NCBI RefSeq assembly: GCF_046244365.1
Contig: NZ_CP176395.1
Coordinates: 7,378,001 to 7,442,000 of the forward strand
Direction of reading: 5' to 3'
Source of the DNA: Paenibacillus_V sp046244365
Lineage (GTDB): Bacteria > Bacillota > Bacilli > Paenibacillales > NBRC-103111
DNA length: 64,000 bases
The translations under genes were made by a program, and so were the position numbers. This document shows, in pieces, positions 27,054 to 35,404 of this stretch; the stretch's first letter is position 1; each line of letters begins with the position of its first letter. Under the pieces are notes generated by a model. The model did no database searches. It saw nothing but the letters and a program-made list of their open reading frames with translations, and was not told where the DNA came from.

Positions 27054-27956
27054 CTACCACAAGCTCTGGTTATAACGTTTTGCGATTTGATTGGCAGTCA
27101 GCACCAGAATTAATCCGATACATGATTCAAATAAGCCCAGTGCAGTTGTCAGACTGAATTGTGAATTCTGTACACCAATCCGATATATGTAAGTGCTAAT
27201 GACGTCCGATAGAGTCGCGACAGACGTTCGCAATACATACACTTGATCAAATCCAACCTCCATTACACGCCCCAAGGAAATAATCAGAATAAGAATCATG
27301 GTCGAAGCCAGTCCAGGAATCGTAATATGCCAAATTTGCTTCCATTTATTAGCACCGTCCAGGTTGGCCGCTTCATATAAGCTGGTATCGATGCTTGTTA
27401 TTGCTGCCAGATAGATGATCGCTGAAAACCCGGTTTCTTTCCATAACGCCGATCCGATAAATATCGACCACCAGGAGAAATTGTGATAAAGAAACGCATA
27501 GGTCTCTCCGGTTATCCGTTCAATTACATGATTAACAATGCCTGTTTCCTGATTAAATATCGTGAAAACAAACCCGCTGATAATGACCCATGAAAAAAAA
27601 TGAGGTAAATAAATCAACGTTTGGATCGAGCGTTTGAACCACATCCTGCGTACTTCGTTTAAGAGAATAGCCAATATTACTGGCAATGGAAAGCCAAATA
27701 AAATGCCCGTTAAACTTAACACAAAGGTGTTCTTCACAATTCGAACCGTTTCGGGATTCGAGAAAATATAATGAAAGTGCTTAAGTCCTACCCATGGGCT
27801 GTCGAGAAAACCTTGAAACAGATTGTAATCCTTGAAAGCAATAATCAGTCCCAGCATAGGTATATATTTGAAAATAACAAAAAACAATAACACAGGGGTA
27901 AACATGATAAACAGTGGAAAGTTTTCTTTCAATCGCTTTTTCTTGATGGTTACCAT
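27054..27956 (-). CDS. Carbohydrate ABC permease, LplB/YteP type
   Basis: 300 residues, ATG at 27956 with GGAAGGGT upstream. Membrane segments from PLFIMFTPVLLFFVIFKYIP. Conserved NFGLIIAFKDYN-like loop (GLIIAFKDYNLFQGF), and EAA loop LYEAANLDGANKWKQIWHITIPG near residue 200. Ends LTANQIAKRYNQSLW, typical of the subfamily. First gene of the operon. Its start region, including the ribosome binding site, is duplicated just upstream (27964-28005). Confidence 0.93.
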   Translation of the reverse strand: MVTIKKKRLKENFPLFIMFTPVLLFFVIFKYIPMLGLIIAFKDYNLFQGFLDSPWVGLKHFHYIFSNPETVRIVKNTFVLSLTGILFGFPLPVILAILLNEVRRMWFKRSIQTLIYLPHFFSWVIISGFVFTIFNQETGIVNHVIERITGETYAFLYHNFSWWSIFIGSALWKETGFSAIIYLAAITSIDTSLYEAANLDGANKWKQIWHITIPGLASTMILILIISLGRVMEVGFDQVYVLRTSVATLSDVISTYIYRIGVQNSQFSLTTALGLFESCIGLILVLTANQIAKRYNQSLW

Positions 27957-27963
27957 TTGATGC

Positions 27964-28005
27964 CTACCCTTCCTTTCTTAATCTCTTTTTATTGAAAGTT
28001 ACCAT
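27964..28005 (-). other. Leader micro-ORF made by duplication of the permease start
   Basis: A second copy of the translation start, GGAGGGTAAGC, ATCAA, ATGGTAAC, lies 49 bases upstream of the real one. It opens a 13-codon frame (MVTFNKKRLRKEG, stop TAG at 27964) that parallels the permease N-terminus MVTIKKKRLKENF and stops seven bases before its ATG. It probably arose by tandem duplication, and could act as a coupling leader. Confidence 0.5.
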
Positions 28006-28142
28006 TTGATGCTTACCCTCCATTCTTCTGTGCTGTCTGTCATAAACCTAATTGTAGGGATATTCATATTACGCCTGCAATAAACAAGAATCTGTTGTTA
28101 ACAATTTTCGGTATAAGCTGGGATATGCGATTTGCCTTCACT

Positions 28143-28212
28143 ATAATTGCCGCATGAGGATACTTGCTCAATAATAGACACGATTCAGTAACAGTCATAA
28201 TTCCGGCCAGTT
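28143..28212 (-). promoter_or_regulatory. Operon promoter with activator box shared with the regulator gene
   Basis: The 47-base element 28166-28212 is identical at 37 of 47 positions to 30640-30686 upstream of the membrane AraC gene. Read on the minus strand it carries two half-sites, ATGACTGT and GTGTCTAT, 17 bases apart. They end next to a plausible -35 (TTGAGC, 28166-28171) and -10 (AATTAT, 28143-28148; 17-bp spacer). This layout suits an AraC-type activator. The likely binder is the product of 28327-30579. Confidence 0.6.
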
Positions 28213-28258
28213 GTCGAAACAATTCCTTTATCCGCTTGGATATACAATTTTAACCACG

Positions 28259-28303
28259 AAAAAAAAGCCTCAAACATATGAAAGATTCATACGCGAAGGC
28301 TTT
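28259..28303 (-). terminator. Terminator of the membrane AraC regulator gene
   Basis: Outer arms AAAGCCT and AGGCTTT enclose inner arms TATGAA and TTCATA. On the minus strand six or more T follow. It begins 24 bases after the stop at 28327. Confidence 0.7.
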
Positions 28304-28326
28304 ATGAACATAACAGCGAAAGAATC

Positions 28327-30579
28327 TCACTTTACTGATTCACTGCGGAATACAACTGGCGTTTTCCCGGTAAGTCTCTTGAATACCCTGTTAAAAGAGA
28401 CACTATGCTGATAACCGACCTTTCCGGCAATATCCTGTACAGACATGGAAGTATCACTCAGCAGTTGTTTGGCATGCTCCATCCTCACGAAGGCCAAATA
28501 ATCAACAAAGTTTTCCCCGAATTCTTCTTTAAATAGTTGACTTACATATTTCGAATTGATTTGGAATTTATCACTTAAGTGATTTAAGGAAAGATCCGGA
28601 TCAAAGTAGTTGGCTTCAATATAGCTCCTTACCTCGGCAAGCAGGCTCCTATTGTTCCTGCCTTCACGTATACGCTCCAGATGTTCTGATGTTTCAGTCA
28701 GAATCAGACTCGCCTTACCACGGAATTCCTGTAAAGTATCAAACCGCTGCAATAATTCATTGATAGGCAGCAGCCCTTTATTTCGCCATATTTCGCCATA
28801 GTCCTCCGAAAGCTCCATGAGCTCCCGATTCATTTGATAAATCAGATAATTTAGTATACTCTCTACATCTTCTCTGGATAGCAGTGTTCTCTCCAATTCA
28901 TCAAAGAATGCCTCAAGCTCCTCCCCCCACGATGGATTGCCCAAGCGGAATTGCTGTGACAGCGTCCGTACAGGCTGGAGATGGCGGAACATATCCCCTT
29001 TCGGAGACATTTCGATATCGTTGTAAGCAATGATTCGATTGCTGCCCAAACCAGATTTATAGCCAAGCGCTTGCTTTGCGTCATCGTATGAACGATAAAT
29101 CAATGCGGCTTCCTTGATTAAACTGCCTACACCAATCGTAACGGTAAATGTCAGGTTGCTCTGCACCCATTCACGCACTTCCTCCAGCATACTTGCAAGC
29201 CGTTCGGAATTCTCCCCCTGCTCATCCTGATACTGATAAAGCACCCCTACGATATGATGATCCATCCATTCATGCCAAACGATCACACCGTTATTTTGTG
29301 CCACTTCCGCAATCACACTGCACAGAATAAATTTTAACAAGTATTGATCTTTCTGGTTGTAGCTCATCTTAAAATCAGTATATTTATCCATTTCATATAA
29401 CACGACTTCAAAACCGCTATACTTCACAGGACGGTCAAACTTGATCATTTCGTCCGTCCATTGCTCAGGTGTGATCTCTCGCGAACCTTCCAAAGCCTCT
29501 TGAAAAAATACTTTCTTGCGGAATACGATATTCTCTTCATGCCTTTGTTGAAATTTATTCGATTCCTCTATTAAATTCTCTACCGCATTCTCAATAAAAC
29601 TGAGCTGATTTCCTCCTGTATGCGTAGCCAATTTCTGGCTAATCTTGAAGGAGAGCGACTGAATTTGATTAAGCATAAGCTCGACCGGACGATAATTGCG
29701 ACGGGTGATATAAACAATCCAGATGACTCCAAATGCAACTATACTCAGACCAATAGCAAGCCATATATAAGAAAAATTAGAAATAAAATAATACACCTTC
29801 CCCGCCTCGACACCGCTGCGGAGATGCCAATTGGTTATCGGCGAGTGAATATCGGATAAATACATTTCTGTTGGCTTCTGCTTGGCTCGCTCGGAACCAT
29901 TTCTTGACAGAATTACATTGCCCTCACCATCCACAAGCTCCGCGTAGCTGATCCCCGAATCAAATAAATCCTGGAGTATCTTCTGTAAAGCCGTTATTTT
30001 GACATTGGTGACAATCTTGCCTTCTTCCCCGGAAAATAAAATCACGCTACGAACAAGTGTTATTACAGATATCGGCTCCGTCTGCGAGGAGAACTCCACA
30101 TATTGTCTGCTTCCGCTCCATGATTGAAGCGACACATCTCCAGTCAGTTGGGCTTGCAGAAATTCCTTATCCCCAAATGCGCTGAGCGGAATAAAACGGT
30201 TCTTGCTTAAAATGGCTTGATCTGAGTACCGGTAAAGATAAATCGAATCTATAATGGCATGCTTTAAGACTAGTTTATTCAATCCAAGTGAAGCTTCATA
30301 GGTTTGGAACAAAGGGTTAATTTCTTGCTGTGGTGTAAAAAAATCACGAATACTGCTGTGGTCTGCTATAATTTCATTGATAATACTTTGATCAATAGCC
30401 GAAAGCGATTGATCAATAAGCTTCATTACTTGTGTGGAATAAATTCGATTAGCTTCCTCGGCTTCCTTCTTTAAAACCTCACTCACTCCCAGAAAAAGAA
30501 ATAAAATGAGCAAAGTAACAACAATCAAAAAAACCGGTACATAAGAAATCAATATCCGTGAAAACCAATGATTCCTAAT
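28327..30579 (-). CDS. Membrane-anchored AraC-family regulator, possible ATT start
   Basis: Large one-component sensor: N-terminal membrane segment (ILISYVPVFLIVVTLLILFLF), extracellular Cache-like region (about 45-280), second membrane segment (YIWLAIGLSIVAFGVIWIVY), HAMP-like linker, a degenerate cyclase-like middle region, and C-terminal AraC helix-turn-helices (LSLNHLSDKFQINSKYVSQLF and VQDIAGKVGYQHSVSFNRVFK). The only well-placed ribosome binding site (GAGGTG) is five bases before an ATT at 30579, giving IRNHWFSRI before the TTG at 30552; that N-terminus is typical of the family. The 741-residue form from TTG 30552 lacks a good site. It probably activates the importer operon at 24.4-28.0 kb and itself through the shared box. 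Confidence 0.85.
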   Translation of the reverse strand: MRNHWFSRILISYVPVFLIVVTLLILFLFLGVSEVLKKEAEEANRIYSTQVMKLIDQSLSAIDQSIINEIIADHSSIRDFFTPQQEINPLFQTYEASLGLNKLVLKHAIIDSIYLYRYSDQAILSKNRFIPLSAFGDKEFLQAQLTGDVSLQSWSGSRQYVEFSSQTEPISVITLVRSVILFSGEEGKIVTNVKITALQKILQDLFDSGISYAELVDGEGNVILSRNGSERAKQKPTEMYLSDIHSPITNWHLRSGVEAGKVYYFISNFSYIWLAIGLSIVAFGVIWIVYITRRNYRPVELMLNQIQSLSFKISQKLATHTGGNQLSFIENAVENLIEESNKFQQRHEENIVFRKKVFFQEALEGSREITPEQWTDEMIKFDRPVKYSGFEVVLYEMDKYTDFKMSYNQKDQYLLKFILCSVIAEVAQNNGVIVWHEWMDHHIVGVLYQYQDEQGENSERLASMLEEVREWVQSNLTFTVTIGVGSLIKEAALIYRSYDDAKQALGYKSGLGSNRIIAYNDIEMSPKGDMFRHLQPVRTLSQQFRLGNPSWGEELEAFFDELERTLLSREDVESILNYLIYQMNRELMELSEDYGEIWRNKGLLPINELLQRFDTLQEFRGKASLILTETSEHLERIREGRNNRSLLAEVRSYIEANYFDPDLSLNHLSDKFQINSKYVSQLFKEEFGENFVDYLAFVRMEHAKQLLSDTSMSVQDIAGKVGYQHSVSFNRVFKRLTGKTPVVFRSESVK

Positions 30580-30619
30580 AGGTACACCTCATTTATTAAA
30601 ACAACCTTATTATAGGTTG

Positions 30620-30686
30620 ATTATAGCGACAGGATATTAGTTCAACAATAGACATGTTTCTGTGATAGACATAATTCCGTTCAGTT
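30620..30686 (-). promoter_or_regulatory. Promoter and autoregulatory box of the membrane AraC gene
   Basis: -35 TTGTTG (30643-30648), 17-bp spacer, perfect -10 TATAAT (30620-30625). The element 30640-30686 matches the one upstream of the permease operon at 37 of 47 positions. On the minus strand the half-site ATGTCTAT occurs twice with a 17-base step, the inner copy abutting the -35. This suggests that one regulator controls both its own gene and the transporter. Confidence 0.65.
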
Positions 30687-30813
30687 AGAAGCACGGTTAT
30701 AAAGGTCGGTTATGCGGAACAGTTAAAAAAACTTCTCATGTCACTTGCGATTCTTTATAGATAATTTAAATCAAAAAATACCACGCCTGTTGATTAACCA
30801 GTTTGTAGGTTGT

Positions 30814-31068
30814 TTAGACGCCGTCCATATCGGTCGGGTGCATGCCATGAAAATGAATCGAATGCGGATGACTGGATTGATTCAAAAACTTCACCCGGAG
30901 GATATCCCCCTCCATTTCTTTCAATGCCTTATGAGCGTCATGATTATCCATCGCTTGAACCGGACGTTGAAACCACGATCCCGGATTTAACAAGGTACTC
31001 CCAACGAAGGCAGCAGCGCCCACCGCCCCCATTTTCAATAAATTTCTACGTGAAACTTTGTCTCCCAT
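30814..31068 (-). pseudogene. Truncated Tat-exported multicopper oxidase
   Basis: ATG at 31068 with GAGGCGGG six bases upstream. The twin-arginine signal is SRRNLLKMGAVGAAAF, followed by a mature start ending VKFLNQSSHPHSIHFHGMHP. HSIHFHGMHP carries the first two copper-ligand histidines of a cupredoxin domain in multicopper oxidases or nitrite-reductase-like enzymes. The frame stops right after TDMDGV, where family members continue for 200 or more residues, and no continuation is visible downstream. It is therefore a 3'-deleted gene with an intact start. Confidence 0.7.
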
Positions 31069-31288
31069 CGACAACCCGCCTCTCCATTTTTTTGTACAAG
31101 TGAAAATATATTTACCTAGGGAAAAATTAAAGTTAAAAAAACATCTTTTTTGCTATAGGTCAAAATGTTTCCCCCGAGCAACATAATCCACGCCTTAATA
31201 ATTAGTACTGCTAGGCATTTTGTAAATCGTCTTTATTATTTTTCAGAGGGTTGTACACATTTGGGGGACACAAAGACCAAAACAAACA

Positions 31289-31324
31289 AAACCCTGCCTA
31301 TACGCTCCGGTACAGGCAGGGCTT
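31289..31324 (-). terminator. Terminator of the YjcZ-like gene
   Basis: Ten-base arms AAGCCCTGCC(T) and (A)GGCAGGGTT around a short loop, followed on the minus strand by TTTGTTTG. It lies 36 bases after the stop at 31360. Confidence 0.75.
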
Positions 31325-31359
31325 TGCGTTCGATATTCAAGCGAATGAAGATACAGCTG

Positions 31360-31686
31360 TTAACCAATGCCAAAGCCGCGGGTGCGCGACACGATAACAA
31401 GCAGAATGAACAAGACAAGGATGACGCCCGTCGTCGTATAGCCGCCGCACGATTTAGGCGGGCAATGATGATGATGATGGAACGGTTTGACGTAAACGGG
31501 AGCGGCAGCCACAGGTGCTTGGTAAGTCGGCATGGCCATCGGAGCTTGGTACGTCGGCATAGCGCCGGTAAAAGGTTTTGCCATTTCGTATACGTTCTTA
31601 TGGTCGAACTCGTATACGTTCACTTGCTGCTGCGCCGGTCCTTGTACGTACTGCTGAGTAGAAATCTTCTGATATCCCTTTTCCAA
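31360..31686 (-). CDS. YjcZ-like small membrane protein with His/Pro-rich surface segment
   Basis: 108 residues from TTG at 31686 (AGGAGG ten bases upstream). The N-terminal part is Gln/Ala/Pro/Tyr rich with MPTYQAP repeats, then FHHHHHCPPKSCGGY. The C-terminus TTGVILVLFILLVIVSRTRGFG is a single membrane segment as in YjcZ/sporulation small proteins of Bacillales. The His5-Cys-Pro-Cys stretch could bind metal. Probably sporulation-associated; function not established. Confidence 0.7.
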   Translation of the reverse strand: MEKGYQKISTQQYVQGPAQQQVNVYEFDHKNVYEMAKPFTGAMPTYQAPMAMPTYQAPVAAAPVYVKPFHHHHHCPPKSCGGYTTTGVILVLFILLVIVSRTRGFGIG

Positions 31687-31899
31687 GTGGTTCGCACCTC
31701 CTAGACATTTTGAATACATCAACAGTCTATGGGTTTCCATCAGGTGCAAACACGGTGTTTACCCAGATGCCGAAAAATGGATGTTTGCCCATCCTGACCG
31801 AGGCGGGACGCGGCTTTGACGCGCTTAGGCGCAGAGAGGGCCCATGAATAGGCAAATGCTCCGGGACAGCCGTCTCGTCCCGAAGCATCGGCATTTGTT

Positions 31900-32526
31900 C
31901 TATATGTGGGGATTATTGTCCCGTTCGTAGCCGATCGTCGTACGCGGCCCGTGTCCCGGATAGACGATAACCCCGTCATCCAGCGCAAACAGCTTCTCGG
32001 TAATGGAGTCATGCAGATCGTCGGCATTGCCGCCGGGAAGATCGGTGCGTCCGACCGACAGCCGGAACAGCACGTCTCCTCCGAACAAATGATTATCCAT
32101 CAGGAAGCTGACGCTGCCCGGAGAATGGCCCGGCGTATGCATCACCTTGAACGTCGTCCCGATCAGGTTAAGCGTCATCCTGTCGTCAAGCGCGTATTCC
32201 GCCGGATCCGAGCTGATCTTCACGCCCAGCTCCGGCCACCGGAGAGAGCCGTTGCGCTTCGGGTCCGTCAGCCAATCGGCCTCCAGATCGTGCAAATAAA
32301 CCGGACAGCCCTTCAGCTTGCGAATCTCGTCCACTCCGCCGATATGGTCGAAATGGGCGTGCGTGAGCAAAATCGCCTCGATCTCCAAACCGTCCAGCTT
32401 GCGGATCAGCGAGGCCGGATTCATGCCCGGGTCGATAATGATCGCCTTCCGCGTCTCTTCATTGGTCAGCAAGTATGCATTCGTCTGCACAGGACCGAGC
32501 GCAAACGATTGAATGGTAATCGCCAT
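31900..32526 (-). CDS. MBL-fold metallo-hydrolase (glyoxalase II-like)
   Basis: 208 residues, ATG at 32526 after GAGGGG. Metallo-beta-lactamase motif THAHFDH at residues 55-61 (His56, His58, Asp60, His61), then HTPGHSPGSV, FGGDVLF and a terminal PGHGPRTTIGYE. Single-domain, cytoplasmic; the resemblance is to YqgX-type hydroxyacylglutathione or bacillithiol thioester hydrolases. It follows the thioredoxin-like gene by 72 bases. Confidence 0.9.
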   Translation of the reverse strand: MAITIQSFALGPVQTNAYLLTNEETRKAIIIDPGMNPASLIRKLDGLEIEAILLTHAHFDHIGGVDEIRKLKGCPVYLHDLEADWLTDPKRNGSLRWPELGVKISSDPAEYALDDRMTLNLIGTTFKVMHTPGHSPGSVSFLMDNHLFGGDVLFRLSVGRTDLPGGNADDLHDSITEKLFALDDGVIVYPGHGPRTTIGYERDNNPHI

Positions 32527-32598
32527 GTTGTCCCCTCTTTTCGCGGCAAACGCCCGCAGTATCGGCGAACCGATCGTAACGGGCGTTCTCCTGTATGG

Positions 32599-33165
32599 TT
32601 AGAATGAAGCGATCAAGTCGCGAAGCTCTTGAACGATAACCTTCTGGTAGCCGGTGCCTTCGCCGTATTGACGCATCATTTCGGCGCGCGTTACCTGAAG
32701 CTTGTCTTGATAGTCGGCCGCTTCGCGATCCGGATTCTCCTGCTTGAAGGCCGCCATGACCGCTTGCACATGCTTCGGACGCGGACCCCATTTGCCGAGC
32801 ACGTAACCGCCCGTATCGGTAAAGATGACGACCGGAATCGAACGGCCGCCGAACGTCAGGAATTGATCCATCACGTCTAGATGCTGCTCCATGACCAGCA
32901 CCTCCGTCGGAACGCCGCTGTTCTCCAGCGCGCGGAACACGACCGGAATGTTGCGCACGACGTCGCCGCACCAGTCGGCGGCAAGAATCAGGCAGCGAAG
33001 GTCGTCGCGGTTTTTGAGCGACTCGAAGTAATATTTGATGTCTTCGTTATCCCATTCGAACTGGTTGTACCAGTCCAGGAATTTGTCCTGGTTTTTCTCC
33101 ATCGAATCGATAAATTGCTGCGGCTTGATGCCGGTGCCTAGCTTGGCGGACAAATCTTTGGCCAT
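32599..33165 (-). CDS. Thioredoxin-family protein
   Basis: 188 residues, ATG at 33165 with AGGAGG. Thioredoxin-like fold with active-site-like LAADWCGDVVRNIP: one Cys where the classical CxxC has two (WCGDV), so monothiol chemistry or a peroxidase-type role. Cis-Pro in GGRSIPVVIFTD, then YVLGKWGPRP. The first 60 residues are an extra helical extension. Cytoplasmic. Between the DedA-NERD gene (58 bases upstream) and the MBL gene. Confidence 0.85.
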   Translation of the reverse strand: MAKDLSAKLGTGIKPQQFIDSMEKNQDKFLDWYNQFEWDNEDIKYYFESLKNRDDLRCLILAADWCGDVVRNIPVVFRALENSGVPTEVLVMEQHLDVMDQFLTFGGRSIPVVIFTDTGGYVLGKWGPRPKHVQAVMAAFKQENPDREAADYQDKLQVTRAEMMRQYGEGTGYQKVIVQELRDLIASF

Positions 33166-33223
33166 TGCGTATTACCTCCTGAGTAATGAAAAATCGTCGT
33201 TTATTATCGCTGCGGCAGCCCGA

Positions 33224-34345
33224 TTAAGCCGACTGGCTTGGCGTGCTGTGATCCTGCAGAAGCTTCGCGATTGTGCGAACTTCATCCGGCGATAGCGGAT
33301 GCTTCGGCTGATGCGATCGAATGCTCTGAACAAGCCCGTCGAGTTTGACGGCAACGAATGCCGGAGCGCTTCCGCTCAGCTCGCAATTCGGACTGGAGAA
33401 GCATAGAATGCCTACGATATCGGCGTTCAGCTTATTGCCGCGGAGCAGTTCCTTGAGAACGAACTCATGACGGTAAAGCAGAGCCGTCGGATCCTCGTGA
33501 TGCCCTTCCTTGCCTCTCTCAACGCCTTTATCCGTGAAACGGACGGGGCCTTCCCAGTTTTTCGTCTCGATGTGGAAGATCCCGTTCGGACCGACGATCA
33601 GATGATCGATCTCCTGTGCGCCCGTTCTGGCTTTGACGTGTCTGCCGTTCAGCACTTTGTACTCGCTGCCGAGCTCTTCAAGCCGCTGCGCCGCATGCTT
33701 CTCGCCAACGTAGCCATGTCCCTGGGACCTCTTCTTATTGCGCTTTGCCATGAAAATTTTAATCGCGACATACAGAACGGTAAGACCGACGGACACCCAA
33801 ATAAACGGCATCACATAAGGCGCGGCCTTCTCGTCGACATGCTCCCAGTTCTCGCCGACGCTTTTGCCGAGCCAGACGAACAAAATGGACCAAGGAATAA
33901 CGGCCAGCGTCGTCAGCAGCGTAAACCGGCTTAGCGGCATCCGGGCCAAACCTGCAGGAACGGAAATCGCATGGCGAACGACCGGGATAAATCTAGCCGT
34001 AAAGATAACGCCCGTCCCGTAACGGTTAAACCAGCTTTCCGCAACGTCGATGTGATGCTTCCGGATCAGTATGTACTTGCCGTACCTCTCCAGCACAGGT
34101 CTTCCGCCGTAGCGGCCGACCCAATAAACGAAAATTTGCGCGATAACCCCGCCGACCGTACCGAACAGAACGGCCTCAAAAAAGTTCAAATCGCCGCGCT
34201 GCACAAGATAACCGGCGTACGCCAGCACAATTTCGCTCGGTATGACCTCGATCATCAGCCCGAGCATCACGCCCCACCCGCCAAGCTTGGTCAGGAACAT
34301 GAGTATTTCATGAATCAGCTCGCCCATTTCCACCCAACTTTCCAA
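33224..34345 (-). CDS. DedA-family membrane protein fused to a NERD domain
   Basis: 373 residues. Residues 1 to about 205 are a DedA/SNARE-associated (VTT) domain: GLMIEVIPSEIVLAYAGYL, then FTARFIPVVRHAISVPAGLARM and a last membrane segment VMPFIWVSVGLTVLYVAIKIF. Residues about 215-330 form a nuclease-related domain: GYVGEKHAAQRLEEL, KARTGAQEIDHLIVGPNGIF and HIETKNWEG, with the D and ExK of the PD-(D/E)XK core. DedA proteins flip lipids or maintain proton motive force; the NERD role is unproven. Start uncertain between TTG 34345 and ATG 34327. It follows comQ by 101 bases. Confidence 0.85.
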   Translation of the reverse strand: MESWVEMGELIHEILMFLTKLGGWGVMLGLMIEVIPSEIVLAYAGYLVQRGDLNFFEAVLFGTVGGVIAQIFVYWVGRYGGRPVLERYGKYILIRKHHIDVAESWFNRYGTGVIFTARFIPVVRHAISVPAGLARMPLSRFTLLTTLAVIPWSILFVWLGKSVGENWEHVDEKAAPYVMPFIWVSVGLTVLYVAIKIFMAKRNKKRSQGHGYVGEKHAAQRLEELGSEYKVLNGRHVKARTGAQEIDHLIVGPNGIFHIETKNWEGPVRFTDKGVERGKEGHHEDPTALLYRHEFVLKELLRGNKLNADIVGILCFSSPNCELSGSAPAFVAVKLDGLVQSIRSHQPKHPLSPDEVRTIAKLLQDHSTPSQSA

Positions 34346-34446
34346 CCGTTTTACTCGTCCTTCTCTACTTGTATTCTATCACATTTGTACCCATACCGGA
34401 AAACGGTAAGCTTGCGGTCCGTCCCTATCGGATTCGCCGGCTTCCG

Positions 34447-35373
34447 TTATTTCGCAAATCCAAGCGTTAACCCGGCAAACCGCTCCTTCCAGGGGGAGAC
34501 CGCAGAAATGGCCCCGAGCAGCTGCTCCGCCTTGTCCGCATACAACGATTGAATGACCCTGGAATATTCGAGACATCCGGAGTCGCGGATGTAAGCAAGG
34601 CAATCCTGCTTGTGAAGGAGGAACTGCTCCTTCGTCATTTCGCCTGCATAGTAGCGGTGTATGAACGGAAACTCCTCTGCCGGCTCCTCCAGCAGAAAAA
34701 GCACCGGAAGGGTTCGTTTTCTTTGCAGCAAATCGTTTTTGAGATCATAGCGCTGCACGTCTTTGACGTCGTTCTCGATCTGGGCGACCATGCCGATGCA
34801 ATCCGCCAAATCGTTCAACTGCGTTTCGGCCGATTCTTGTACGGGCAAACCGGCATATCCCAAATAGCAGGCTAACCGGACCAAGGAACCGGACTTCTCC
34901 CGAACGGCCGCTTCATAATCTTCCTCCGTCAAGACGGCACCGGATAAATCCTTGTACTGCCCATTGACCGCACGCATGACCATGCGGCTAACCTCCGATA
35001 CGACGCGCCCCGCTTCCGTCCCGCTTGCCTGCAGCCGGCCAAGCTCGGCCGAAGCCATGGCATTAAAGGCGAGCAGCGCATTGAGCGCTAGCTCTCTGGG
35101 ACACCTCATCCATGGCTTCGCCTCGTTATCCTCGTCCTGCAAATCGTCGGCGATATCCAGCGCCAGCACGATGATCTCGGTCAATGCCGACCTCCGGTCG
35201 ATGTCTTGTCCGTCGCCGCCCAGCATATAATGCGCCAGCAGCGTAATGTCCGACCAGATCGACTGCTCCTCCGCCTTATCCGCGATAAACGACTTGAGCA
35301 GCTCCCGAAACGCCTCCGCCTGGACATAATCATCCACCAGTAAGTTCATAATCCCGACAACTTCCGGCTTCAT
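34447..35373 (-). CDS. comQ: ComQ-like polyprenyl synthase (pheromone-modifying)
   Basis: 308 residues from ATG at 35373 (GGGGAAAGG, four bases). Trans-isoprenyl diphosphate synthase fold with a first aspartate-rich motif DDLQD at residues 76-80 and a second, NDVKD, at 201-205 followed by RYDLKNDLLQRKRTLPVLFLL. In Bacillus ComQ, these acidic motifs are needed to attach a geranyl or farnesyl group to a Trp of the ComX pheromone. The gene starts 31 bases after the ComP-like kinase gene, which favours ComQ over a general polyprenyl synthase. It could still be a heptaprenyl-synthase-like enzyme. Confidence 0.75.
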   Translation of the reverse strand: MKPEVVGIMNLLVDDYVQAEAFRELLKSFIADKAEEQSIWSDITLLAHYMLGGDGQDIDRRSALTEIIVLALDIADDLQDEDNEAKPWMRCPRELALNALLAFNAMASAELGRLQASGTEAGRVVSEVSRMVMRAVNGQYKDLSGAVLTEEDYEAAVREKSGSLVRLACYLGYAGLPVQESAETQLNDLADCIGMVAQIENDVKDVQRYDLKNDLLQRKRTLPVLFLLEEPAEEFPFIHRYYAGEMTKEQFLLHKQDCLAYIRDSGCLEYSRVIQSLYADKAEQLLGAISAVSPWKERFAGLTLGFAK

Positions 35374-35404
35374 CAAACCTTTCCCCCGTTTCTGCGTAAA
35401 CCTG

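Noticed and set aside
28211..28411. Plus-strand 66-codon ORF between the second importer operon and its regulator
   Set aside because: It overlaps the regulator terminator and 3' end and lacks a ribosome binding site.
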